Assembly (NCBI GenBank): GCA_022739095.1
Contig: JAIJEI010000078.1
Coordinates: 1-8,585, forward strand
Direction of reading: 5' to 3'
DNA: 8,585 bases
Origin: Bifidobacterium sp.
Lineage (GTDB): Bacteria; Actinomycetota; Actinomycetes; Actinomycetales; Bifidobacteriaceae
Within the stretch, counting starts at the first letter, position 1, and each line of letters opens with the position of its first letter. The translations under genes and the position numbers were made by a program. Below the pieces are notes generated by a model. The model saw only the letters and a program-made list of their open reading frames with translations. It searched no databases and was not told the DNA's origin. Shown here piece by piece: positions 1 to 6,224 of the stretch.

Positions 1-24
1 GTGAACGCGACTAACGCAGCGATT

Positions 25-1701
25 TCACTCGCTCAGGGCCTTGTCGACCACGACGGTGGCCTCGTCGAGCACCTTGTCCAGAGCCTCGGGGGAGACGAAG
101 GACTCGGCGTACACCTTGTAGATGTTCTCGGTGCCGGAGGGGCGGGCGGCGAACCAGTTGTCCTTGGTGGTGACCTTCAGACCGCCGATCTTGGCGTGGT
201 TGCCCGGTGTCTCGGTCAGCTTGGCGGTGATGTCTTCGCCAGCCAGGGTGGAGGCGGTCACGTCGTCGCCGGACAGTGCCGCGAACTTGGCCTTCTGCTC
301 CAGCGTGGTCGGGGTGTCGACGCGCTTGTACCAAGACTCGCCGAAGCGCTCGACCTGCTCTTGGTGCAGCTGGGCCGGGTTCTTGCCGGTCTTGGCGGTG
401 ATCTCAGCGGCCAGCAGGTCGGGGATCAGACCATCCTTATCGGTGGTCCACACGCGGCCGTCCTTGCGCAGGAAGCTCATGCCGGAGCTCTCCTCGCCGC
501 CGAAGGCGACCTCGCCGCTGAACAGCGGGTCCACGAACCACTTGAAGCCCACCGGCACTTCGATGACCTTCGCGTTGATCGATGCGGCCACGCGGTCGAT
601 CAGGGAAGAGGAGACCAGCGTCTTGCCCACGGCTGCGCCCTCAGGCCAGCCCGGACGGCTGCCGCCGAACAGGTACTCCACGCACACGGCGATGTAGTGG
701 TTCGGGTTCATCACGCCCCAGTTCGGGCAGACGATGCCGTGACGGTCGGCGTCCGGGTCGGTGCCGCCGACCAGGTCGTACTTGTCCCAAGCGCCGGCGT
801 TGAGCTCGTCGACCAGGCCCTTCATGGCGTACGGGGAAGACGGGTCCATGCGGATCTTGCCGTCGTGGTCGATGGTCATGAAGCGCCAGGTCGGGTCGAC
901 CTCAGGACGCACCACGCCGATGTTCAGGCCGTACTTCTCGTTGATGAGCGGCCAGTAGTTCACGGAAGCGCCGCCGAGCGGATCGATGCCCAGACGCACG
1001 CCGGAGTTGCGGATCACGTCGAAGTCGATGACGTTCTCCAGGTCGTCCACGTAGTGCTCGCGGAAGTCGAAGCCCTCGACGTACTCGGACTTGATGGCCT
1101 CCTCGTAGGGCACGCGCTTGATGGACTTGAAGTCGCCGAGCAGCTCGTTGGCGCGAGCGGCGATGGCGTTGGTGGTCTCGGCCGGGGCCGGGCCGCCGGT
1201 GACGGGGTCGTACTTGAAGCCGCCGTCGGTGGGCGGGTTGTGGGACGGCGTGACGACGATGCCGTCGGCCAGACCCTCGCCCTCGAAGCGCTGGGTGCCG
1301 TCGGCCGCACGGTTGTGGGTCAGGATGGCCTGGGAGACCACCGGGGTGGGCACGAAGTCGTCACGGGAGTCGACGCGCACGTGCACGCCGTTGGCGACGA
1401 GCACCTCGATGGCGGTCTTCTTGGCCGGGCCGGACAGCGCGTGGGTGTCGGAGCCGAGGTACAGCGGGCCGGTAACGCCGGCCTTCTTGCGGTATTCGGC
1501 GATGGCCTGGGAGATGGCGATGATGTGGGCCTCGTTGAACGAGGTCTTCAGGGACGATCCGCGGTGACCGGAGGTGCCGAAGATGACACGCTGCTCGGGA
1601 ACTTCCGGATCGGGGACGAGGTCATAGTACTTGCTGATAACCTCATCGACATTAATCAGATCTGCTGGGGTGGCGGGCTGACCCGCATTGTTTGCTACCA
1701 T
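25..1701 (-). CDS. pgm: Alpha-D-glucose phosphate-specific phosphoglucomutase
   Basis: This 558-residue cytosolic enzyme interconverts glucose-1-phosphate and glucose-6-phosphate through a phosphoserine and a bound metal ion, linking glucose uptake to glycogen and nucleotide-sugar synthesis. The four signatures of the phosphohexomutase family are intact and in order: the phosphoserine loop TPSHNPP (151-157, Ser153), the metal loop DPDADR (315-320), the sugar-binding loop GEESSG (402-407) and the phosphate-binding loop PSGTEN (521-526). A GTSGHRGSS segment (42-50) lies near the N terminus. The length is close to the roughly 546 residues of E. coli Pgm. The ATG follows AGGGAG with a spacing of only one base, which is unusually tight, but the N terminus reads naturally for the family and I see no better start. 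It lies 86 bp downstream of glcP on the same strand with no clear terminator between, so read-through from glcP is possible in addition to its own promoter. The gene appears complete and undamaged. Confidence 0.95.
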   Translation of the reverse strand: MVANNAGQPATPADLINVDEVISKYYDLVPDPEVPEQRVIFGTSGHRGSSLKTSFNEAHIIAISQAIAEYRKKAGVTGPLYLGSDTHALSGPAKKTAIEVLVANGVHVRVDSRDDFVPTPVVSQAILTHNRAADGTQRFEGEGLADGIVVTPSHNPPTDGGFKYDPVTGGPAPAETTNAIAARANELLGDFKSIKRVPYEEAIKSEYVEGFDFREHYVDDLENVIDFDVIRNSGVRLGIDPLGGASVNYWPLINEKYGLNIGVVRPEVDPTWRFMTIDHDGKIRMDPSSPYAMKGLVDELNAGAWDKYDLVGGTDPDADRHGIVCPNWGVMNPNHYIAVCVEYLFGGSRPGWPEGAAVGKTLVSSSLIDRVAASINAKVIEVPVGFKWFVDPLFSGEVAFGGEESSGMSFLRKDGRVWTTDKDGLIPDLLAAEITAKTGKNPAQLHQEQVERFGESWYKRVDTPTTLEQKAKFAALSGDDVTASTLAGEDITAKLTETPGNHAKIGGLKVTTKDNWFAARPSGTENIYKVYAESFVSPEALDKVLDEATVVVDKALSE

Positions 1702-1732
1702 GCTCCCTATTCTGCCACGTTTTTCGCCACTT

Positions 1733-1760
1733 TGGGTACGGTTATGTTAAGAGTTGTCAA
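1733..1760 (-). promoter_or_regulatory. Candidate pgm promoter
   Basis: On the minus strand a perfect -35 hexamer TTGACA (1760-1755) is followed after 16 bp by TACCCA (1738-1733), a weak -10. Transcription would begin roughly 25 to 30 bases before the pgm ATG. The -35 is convincing but the -10 is poor, so the exact site is uncertain. I see no intrinsic terminator for glcP in the same 86-bp gap. Confidence 0.4.
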
Positions 1761-1787
1761 CTTTTGTGCGAATCGTGTGCCGGTTGT

Positions 1788-3341
1788 CTAGCGCCTAGTC
1801 ATTTCCTCCTCGATTTCCTCCAGCGACTTGCCCCTGGTCTCGGGCACCAGGCGCAGCACGAACGGGATGGACAAGGCCGAGAACACGCCGAAAATCGCGA
1901 ACGGGCCGCCCACATTGTTGCCGAACGCATCGAGCAGCACGAGGAAGAACTGGGAGACGATGAAGTTGCCCAGCCAGTTCGCCGCCGAGCCGAAGGATGA
2001 GCCGATGCCGCGCACGCTCAGCGGGAAGATCTCGCCGATAAGCACCCAGGCGATCGGGCCCCACGAAATCGCAAAGCCGAGGATATAGAAGGCGATGAGA
2101 ATCATCGTCGGCACGGCCAGCACGGCCACGTCGTCCACGAAGTTCATCACGGCGAGCGCCGCGAGCGAAACGTTCATCACGATGGAGCCGAAGATCAGCA
2201 TGCCCTTGCGCGGGAAACGATCCATGATGAGCGTGGCCACGATGGTGCTCACGAAGTTCACCACGCCGATGCCTACCGACACCCAGATTGCGTCGCCTTC
2301 AGGGAAGCCGAAGCCTTTGATGAACACCTGCGGCAGGAAGTAGATCACTGAGTTGATGCCCACGAGCTGCTGGAAGAGCATGATGCCGATGGCGGCCACC
2401 AGCGCCGGACGGGCGATGCGGAACAGCTCGCGCATGCCGCCCTTAGTGTCCTGCGCGGCCACGGCCTCGATCTCGTCCAGCTCAAGCTGCACCTGGGTCT
2501 GGTCCACGTCCTTGCGAATCAGCGTGAGTACTTTGAAGGCGTTGCGGGTGTCGCCCTTGTTCACCAGATAACGCGGGGATTCGGGCAGCAGCAGGCCGCC
2601 AAGCAGCAACAAGGCGGCCGGTACCAGCGCCGAACCAAGCATCCAGCGCCAGTCGCGGATGCCGAAGAGGTTATGGTTCAGGAATCCGAGGTTGGAGGCG
2701 TAGGCCAGCAGGATGCCGAAGGTGACCATGAGCTGGAACAGCGTGGACAGTGAGCCACGACGCTCCTTCGGCGCCAGTTCGGCCAAGTACGCCGGGGTTA
2801 GGGCGGAGGCCGCGCCGACGGCGAGACCCAGGATGATGCGGGCGCACACCATCATCGCGAATCCGGTGGAGGAGGCGCATAGGCCTGAGCCGAGCAGGAA
2901 CAGCAGTGCGGAGACGATGAGCAGCTTCTTGCGGCCGAACCGGTCGGACAGTGCGCCGATCGACAGCGCGCCTGCGCACGAGCCGATCAGCACCGAGGAG
3001 GTGATGAAGCCGGTCTGGGAGACGCTCAGACCGAAGTCCGATTCGATAAGCGGGGAGGCGCCGGAGATAATGCCGGTGTCGAAGCCGAACAGCATGCCGC
3101 CGAGCGCGCCGAAGGTGAAGATGAATGCGCTATTAAGAGGGAAGCGCGTGGAGAAGCCGCGTGATTCGGCGGCTTCGAGGTCCTCGATTGCGTTGGCTGC
3201 CGCGTTTGTGGCCGCGCCCGCCACTCCGGCCACGCCGGTTTCGATGGTTTCGATTGCGTTGGCCGCCGCGCCGGTTGCGCTGGTTTCCTGCGCTGCGGAT
3301 GCCGTCTGCTTCGATACGGGTGATGCCGTTGCCGTCGTCAT
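1788..3341 (-). CDS. glcP: GlcP-type glucose/proton symporter, MFS sugar porter family
   Basis: A 517-residue membrane permease of the major facilitator sugar porter family, expected to have 12 transmembrane helices and to import glucose by proton symport. Family signatures are present: DRFGRKK (133-139) in loop 2-3, PAYLAELAPKERRG (183-196), PESPRYL (253-259), QQLVGIN (324-330) in helix 7, the second-half motif DRFPRKG (374-380), GEIFPLSVRG (436-445) and the terminal PETRGKS (500-506). The start at 3341 was chosen because AAAGGA lies 7 bases upstream; an ATG at 3398 has no such support. The first ~65 residues before helix 1 are an Ala/Glu-rich extension with an internal 22-residue repeat, longer than usual for the family. 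Position beside a PTS permease and pgm, plus resemblance to the characterised glucose permease of B. longum, supports glucose as substrate, but specificity cannot be read from the sequence alone. Its leader carries a RAT and terminator, implying control by antitermination. Confidence 0.9.
   Translation of the reverse strand: MTTATASPVSKQTASAAQETSATGAAANAIETIETGVAGVAGAATNAAANAIEDLEAAESRGFSTRFPLNSAFIFTFGALGGMLFGFDTGIISGASPLIESDFGLSVSQTGFITSSVLIGSCAGALSIGALSDRFGRKKLLIVSALLFLLGSGLCASSTGFAMMVCARIILGLAVGAASALTPAYLAELAPKERRGSLSTLFQLMVTFGILLAYASNLGFLNHNLFGIRDWRWMLGSALVPAALLLLGGLLLPESPRYLVNKGDTRNAFKVLTLIRKDVDQTQVQLELDEIEAVAAQDTKGGMRELFRIARPALVAAIGIMLFQQLVGINSVIYFLPQVFIKGFGFPEGDAIWVSVGIGVVNFVSTIVATLIMDRFPRKGMLIFGSIVMNVSLAALAVMNFVDDVAVLAVPTMILIAFYILGFAISWGPIAWVLIGEIFPLSVRGIGSSFGSAANWLGNFIVSQFFLVLLDAFGNNVGGPFAIFGVFSALSIPFVLRLVPETRGKSLEEIEEEMTRR
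3184..3270 (-). repeat. 66-bp-spaced direct repeat encoding the GlcP N-terminal extension
   Basis: Two 21-bp copies (3184-3204 and 3250-3270) differ at one base and start exactly 66 bp apart, so the frame is kept. Both encode AAANAIE, at residues 47-53 and 25-31 of GlcP. The region between is also rich in Ala, Gly, Val and Thr. This looks like an in-frame tandem duplication of a 22-codon unit. Confidence 0.7.
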
Positions 3342-3348
3342 TGCCTTG

Positions 3349-3354
3349 TCCTTT
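3349..3354 (-). promoter_or_regulatory. glcP ribosome binding site
   Basis: AAAGGA on the minus strand (3354-3349) lies 7 bases from the ATG at 3341. It decides the start in favour of the 517-residue protein over an in-frame ATG 57 bases further upstream. Confidence 0.75.
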
Positions 3355-3364
3355 CGCCATTGAC

Positions 3365-3427
3365 GGGCCGCGCCTGCCGCGTGGCCCCTCTGCCGCACGC
3401 AAGGTCAGGCTTCGATTGCCTGAAGCC
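3365..3427 (-). other. Hairpins in the glcP leader downstream of the terminator
   Basis: Between the terminator and the ribosome binding site, the leader can form a GC-rich stem (GGGCC 3365-3369 with GGCCC 3383-3387, extendable past one mismatch). It also holds two overlapping stems that exclude each other: TCAGGC 3405-3410 with GCCTGA 3418-3423, or GGCTTC 3408-3413 with GAAGCC 3422-3427. None has a T tract, so these are not terminators. They may affect mRNA stability or ribosome access, but no function is shown. Confidence 0.4.
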
Positions 3428-3432
3428 GCCCG

Positions 3433-3506
3433 AAAAACAAAAAAGACCTGGAACAACGTGGAATTCGCATATCAAGATACGCAAATTCCACGTCGCTCCA
3501 GGTCTT
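3433..3506 (-). terminator. Intrinsic terminator in the glcP leader (attenuator)
   Basis: On the minus strand, bases 3506-3477 pair with 3472-3443 to form a 30-bp stem without bulges, containing four G-U wobbles and closed by a CUUG tetraloop (3476-3473). The stem is followed by a T tract interrupted by one G (3442-3433). In plus-strand RNA the wobble positions become A-C mismatches and no T tract follows, so the hairpin is built to act in minus-strand RNA. It lies about 92 bases ahead of the glcP ATG and so would stop glcP transcription before the gene. Its 5' end (3506-3500) is shared with the RAT site, making the two structures mutually exclusive. Confidence 0.9.
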
Positions 3507-3528
3507 GCCTCGTTTTGAGTAACAACCC
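3500..3528 (-). promoter_or_regulatory. Ribonucleic antiterminator (RAT) for a LicT/BglG-family protein
   Basis: Read 5' to 3' on the minus strand, this 29-base element has the halves GGGTTGTTACT (3528-3518) and AGGCAAGACCT (3510-3500). It closely matches the RAT consensus of the BglG/SacY/LicT family, whose halves are GGNTTGTTACT and AGGCAAAACC. The AAGACC ending resembles the B. subtilis sacB RAT as I recall it. An upper CTC/GAG stem (3519-3517 with 3511-3509) closes an AAAAC loop, and a lower GG/CC stem flanks the internal loops. Its last seven bases form the start of the adjoining terminator stem, so a bound antiterminator would block termination and allow glcP expression. The obvious protein partner is the LicT-like protein encoded at 6225-7064. 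Confidence 0.88.
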
Positions 3529-3552
3529 TGCTATGCAACGTGTGTGAAAGAT

Positions 3553-3558
3553 AGAATA
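3553..3558 (-). promoter_or_regulatory. Candidate glcP -10 box
   Basis: TATTCT (3558-3553, minus strand) would start transcription about 18 to 20 bases before the RAT, the short distance expected for such leaders. No good -35 lies 16 to 18 bp upstream. A second possibility is TTGTCA (3615-3610) with TATCGT (3594-3589), but its 15-bp spacer is short. The 8-bp palindrome GTCGCGAC (3570-3577), just upstream of TATTCT, could be an operator. Confidence 0.3.
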
Positions 3559-3691
3559 CGACTTCCGCGGTCGCGACACTCCGAATGAACGATAAAAAAC
3601 GATGATTTTTGACAACGATTGCAGGATTCTGCATGGTGGAATGATGTCGGAATGGGCGCTGCGGCAAATACGGAGAACGGGTGCGGCGGAA

Positions 3692-3714
3692 CGTCATTGC
3701 GGAACATTATGACG
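3692..3714. repeat. Inverted repeat upstream of ptsG (CGTCAT/ATGACG)
   Basis: Perfect 6-bp arms CGTCAT (3692-3697) and ATGACG (3709-3714) are separated by 11 bp, a spacing compatible with a dimeric DNA-binding protein. It sits in the shared glcP-ptsG intergenic region. Function unknown. Confidence 0.4.
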
Positions 3715-3720
3715 GGACGC

Positions 3721-3761
3721 CATCGCGGAGCACCATAGCGCATAGTTGCCGTTCCGCGATG
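3721..3761. repeat. Long inverted repeat upstream of ptsG
   Basis: CATCGCGGA (3721-3729) and TCCGCGATG (3753-3761) are perfect 9-bp complements. In plus-strand RNA the stem extends to 11 pairs with one G-U and one further G-C pair. The 19-base loop contains CATAG twice. No T run follows, so it is not a terminator. It could be an operator for ptsG or, if transcription starts further upstream, a leader hairpin. Confidence 0.5.
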
Positions 3762-3800
3762 CTTTGCCGGCATTGCCGTGCTTTTGGGGCACCCAGCGCC

Positions 3801-3806
3801 GATAAT
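3801..3806 (+). promoter_or_regulatory. Candidate ptsG -10 box
   Basis: GATAAT matches the -10 consensus at five of six positions. It would start the mRNA near 3813, leaving a leader of about 28 bases before the GTG start. No recognisable -35 is present 16 to 18 bp upstream, so the promoter may need an activator. A perfect TTGACA lies at 3609-3614 but lacks a convincing -10. With the near start, no room remains for a RAT in the ptsG leader. Confidence 0.35.
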
Positions 3807-3829
3807 GGAACACAGTGGCATACGGAAAC

Positions 3830-3836
3830 AAGGAGG
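3830..3836 (+). promoter_or_regulatory. ptsG ribosome binding site
   Basis: AAGGAGG, a strong Shine-Dalgarno sequence, ends 4 bases before the GTG at 3841. It decides the start: upstream in-frame ATG codons at 3778 and 3805 have no comparable site and would place this purine run inside the coding sequence. Confidence 0.85.
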
Positions 3837-3840
3837 AACC

Positions 3841-6207
3841 GTGGCGAACGCATCGAACGCAACGCCTGCAGTTACTGCGGCGCGCATCGTCGATGCCGTC
3901 GGCGGCCCCGCGAACATTACCAGCCTGACCCATTGCGCCATGCGACTGCACTTCGAACTGGACGACGCCGGCCGAGTCAGCCAACACGGCCTCGAATCCA
4001 TCCCCGGAGTCCTCGGCGCATTCCCGCGAACCGGCAATCGTTATCAGGTCATCATCGGTGGCGCGGTCGCCTCGGTGTACGAGCAGATCGTTCGGTTGCA
4101 GACGGCGCGATCGATGCCGGCAGCGCAATTGCCGTCGGCAGTGACGCAGGTAGCGTCGCAGTCAACGCAACCCACTCAGTCAATGCAGCCCACGCAGCCA
4201 GCCCGGCCCGCGCAATCCACCCAACCCACGCAATTCGCGCCGAACCTTTCCGACGATGCCGCGCCATCGCACGATACCGCCACCGATGCCGAACAAAGTC
4301 GCGGCCCATCCAATGCATCCCGTCACTTCGCACCTCGTACCGTCCGCGAGTGGGGCAGTGCCTCCCGCGCCTGGTCCGCCGCGTTTTTCGACTACCTGTC
4401 TGACTCGTTCCGCCCGATTCTGGGCGTACTGCTCGGTGCCTCGCTGGTCATCGCCATCGTCAACGTAATCGTTGCACTCGGCATCGTGCCTGACGGCGAG
4501 ACCTCCGCCGGCTGGATACTACTCAAGGTGATTTGGGAGGGTGTGTTTACTGTTCTGCCGATTATGATCGCCTACAATGCGGCCAAGAAACTGGACGTCG
4601 ACCCCTGGCTCGGCGGCGCGATTATGGCCGCGCTTATGACCCCGCAGTTTACTGGCGTGATGTCCGGAACGTCCGGGACGTCCGGAACGTCCGTATCCAG
4701 TGCCCTCTCCGGGGCGATTCAATGCTCGGCCAACGCCACATTCGGCACCGAAACCTGCACCGTGTCGGCGTTCGGCATACCGATTCAACTCAACGACTAC
4801 AGCGGCAACGTCTTCGTACCATTGCTCATGGCCGCCGTGCTCGCCGTGGTCTACCACGGGCTGAAGCGCGTTATTCCCGACAGCGTACAGCTGGTGTTCG
4901 TGCCATTCCTCTCACTGGTCGTCGTTTTTGCGCTCACCATACTGGTCATCGGGCCTCTGGGAATATGGCTCGGCGGTGGGCTGGGAGCGGCCACGGCATG
5001 GCTTAACGCGCACGTGCCGTTCCTATTCGCGCTCGTCATTCCGATGCTCTACCCGTTCCTTGTGCCGCTCGGCCTGCACTGGCCGCTGAACGCCCTGATG
5101 CTGATGAACATTCAGGCGCTCGGCTACGACTTCGTCCAAGGTCCGATGGGCGTGTGGAACTTCGCCTGCTTCGGCGCCACCGCCGGCGTACTCGTGCTGG
5201 CCGTACGCGGCAAGGATTCGGCCATGCGGCAGACCGCGGTGGGGGCGTTGCTCGCGGGATTGCTGGGTGGTGTTTCGGAACTGAGCCTGTACGGCATCCA
5301 TCTGCATCACCGCCGCGTCTACCGCTGGCTGCTCGCCGGCTGCGCGGCCGGTGGCGTGACCAGCGCGGTGCTTGGTTGGCTGTTCCCGTCCGTGCTGCCG
5401 TCCGGTCAGATGGTCCGGGGCGTCACGACCACGGCGTTCGCCTTCTACTCGTTGCTGACGATTCCGGTGTTTGACCGGATGTGGGTGTACGCGCTGTCCA
5501 TCGCCGTTGCGTTTGTAATGGCGATGGTGTTGACGGTTCTGTTCGGGTACCACACGCCGTCGCGCGCCACGGAGGCACAGATGGTCTCGGCAGATGAGAA
5601 CGTACGCCCGCAGGATGCGGTGAAGGGGATTGGCGCGACATCGTCGGATGCGGAGTCTGCGGAAGATTCCCCATCGCGGCCCGCCTCCGATCGGACTCCT
5701 GGCTCCAACGCCATCCTGTCGCCGGTCGCCGGCCGGCTGATGAATCTGGAAGCGACTGGCGATCCGGTGTTCGCCTCCCGCGCCTTGGGGGAGGGCGTAG
5801 GCGTCATGCCGGAGACGGTCGGCGAGACAGCCGTGCTAGCACCGGTCAGTGGCACGCTGAAAACCGTGGCCCGAACCGGCCACGCCTTCGGCATTAAAAC
5901 CGATGACGGCATCGAAGTGCTGGTTCATGTCGGCATTGACACCGTCGATATGGATGGCGAGGGATTCGTCGTGGCCGTGGGCAAAGGCGAGCGGATCGCG
6001 GCGGGAGAGCCACTGGCCACCGTGGATTTCGGTAAAGTCGCGGCGGCTGGGCACAGCGTTGTGGTGGTGGTGACGGTGGTCAACGCCGCTGAACTGACCA
6101 TGGTCACGCCGTTGATCGGCGACGATAGCGGCGACAACGACGGCGGTGACGGCGGCGACTGCAAAACCGTATCAGCCGGCAGTCCGATCATCGATGTGGA
6201 ACAATGA
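3841..6207 (+). CDS. ptsG: PTS permease EIIBCA, glucose/beta-glucoside superfamily (probably glucose-specific)
   Basis: A 788-residue membrane permease that imports its sugar while phosphorylating it, using PEP-derived phosphate from HPr. Domain order is B-C-A. EIIB (about 8-87) has the phosphocysteine Cys32 after GGPANIT; the usual CxTRLRF is here CAMRLHF. A Gln/Pro/Thr-rich linker (about 88-175) leads to EIIC (about 185-570), with GLHWPLN (411-417) and ELSLYG (480-485) where EPAIYG is usual. A Ser/Asp/Glu-rich linker (571-622) leads to EIIA (about 623-755), with GHAFGIK (His681) and the phosphorylatable His696 in LVHVGIDTV. A Gly/Asp-rich tail closes the protein. The B-C-A order and a LicT partner are typical of beta-glucoside and sucrose permeases; glucose is assigned because the B. 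longum PTS has been reported biochemically as glucose-specific. It is followed by licT after 17 bp, and also likely controls LicT by phosphorylation. Confidence 0.9.
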   Translation: MANASNATPAVTAARIVDAVGGPANITSLTHCAMRLHFELDDAGRVSQHGLESIPGVLGAFPRTGNRYQVIIGGAVASVYEQIVRLQTARSMPAAQLPSAVTQVASQSTQPTQSMQPTQPARPAQSTQPTQFAPNLSDDAAPSHDTATDAEQSRGPSNASRHFAPRTVREWGSASRAWSAAFFDYLSDSFRPILGVLLGASLVIAIVNVIVALGIVPDGETSAGWILLKVIWEGVFTVLPIMIAYNAAKKLDVDPWLGGAIMAALMTPQFTGVMSGTSGTSGTSVSSALSGAIQCSANATFGTETCTVSAFGIPIQLNDYSGNVFVPLLMAAVLAVVYHGLKRVIPDSVQLVFVPFLSLVVVFALTILVIGPLGIWLGGGLGAATAWLNAHVPFLFALVIPMLYPFLVPLGLHWPLNALMLMNIQALGYDFVQGPMGVWNFACFGATAGVLVLAVRGKDSAMRQTAVGALLAGLLGGVSELSLYGIHLHHRRVYRWLLAGCAAGGVTSAVLGWLFPSVLPSGQMVRGVTTTAFAFYSLLTIPVFDRMWVYALSIAVAFVMAMVLTVLFGYHTPSRATEAQMVSADENVRPQDAVKGIGATSSDAESAEDSPSRPASDRTPGSNAILSPVAGRLMNLEATGDPVFASRALGEGVGVMPETVGETAVLAPVSGTLKTVARTGHAFGIKTDDGIEVLVHVGIDTVDMDGEGFVVAVGKGERIAAGEPLATVDFGKVAAAGHSVVVVVTVVNAAELTMVTPLIGDDSGDNDGGDGGDCKTVSAGSPIIDVEQ
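4662..4695 (+). repeat. 9-bp tandem repeat inside the EIIC coding region
   Basis: About 3.7 copies of a 9-base unit (GTCCGGAAC, with one GTCCGGGAC variant) encode a Ser-Gly-Thr repeat at residues 275-284 of the PTS permease. The unit is a multiple of three, so copy-number changes would keep the reading frame. Confidence 0.8.
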
Positions 6208-6214
6208 CGTCGCG

Positions 6215-6220
6215 AAAGGA
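6215..6220 (+). promoter_or_regulatory. licT ribosome binding site
   Basis: AAAGGA lies 4 bases upstream of the ATG at 6225. It supports that start over the ATG at 6204, which overlaps the ptsG stop codon. Confidence 0.65.
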
Positions 6221-6224
6221 TGTC

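Noticed and set aside
1..1791. A 596-codon open frame on the plus strand across the whole of pgm
   Set aside because: It lies opposite a complete enzyme gene with all catalytic motifs, its product is low-complexity (rich in Val, Gly, Asp, His, Leu) and matches no known fold. This is a common artefact of GC-rich coding DNA.
3443..3508. Reading the long hairpin as a plus-strand terminator
   Set aside because: In plus-strand RNA the stem has four A-C mismatches and no T tract follows, and no plus-strand gene ends there.
3609..3640. Possible plus-strand RAT or terminator ahead of ptsG (TTGACA and the small hairpin TGCAG-GATT-CTGCA)
   Set aside because: The region lacks the paired RAT halves, and the hairpin has only 5 bp with no T tract. 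It was not counted as an antiterminator.
3778..3840. Upstream ATG starts for ptsG at 3778 and 3805
   Set aside because: Neither has a ribosome site, the strong AAGGAGG would fall inside the coding region, and the EIIB domain begins shortly after the GTG at 3841.
3338..4403. Several open frames of 119 to 240 codons on both strands in the glcP-ptsG intergenic region and over EIIB
   Set aside because: They run through the RAT/terminator or through the EIIB coding frame, lack ribosome sites and give compositionally odd products rich in Arg and His.
6204..6224. ATGA overlap start for licT at 6204
   Set aside because: It adds seven residues absent from the normal family N terminus, and AAAGGA lies immediately before the ATG at 6225.
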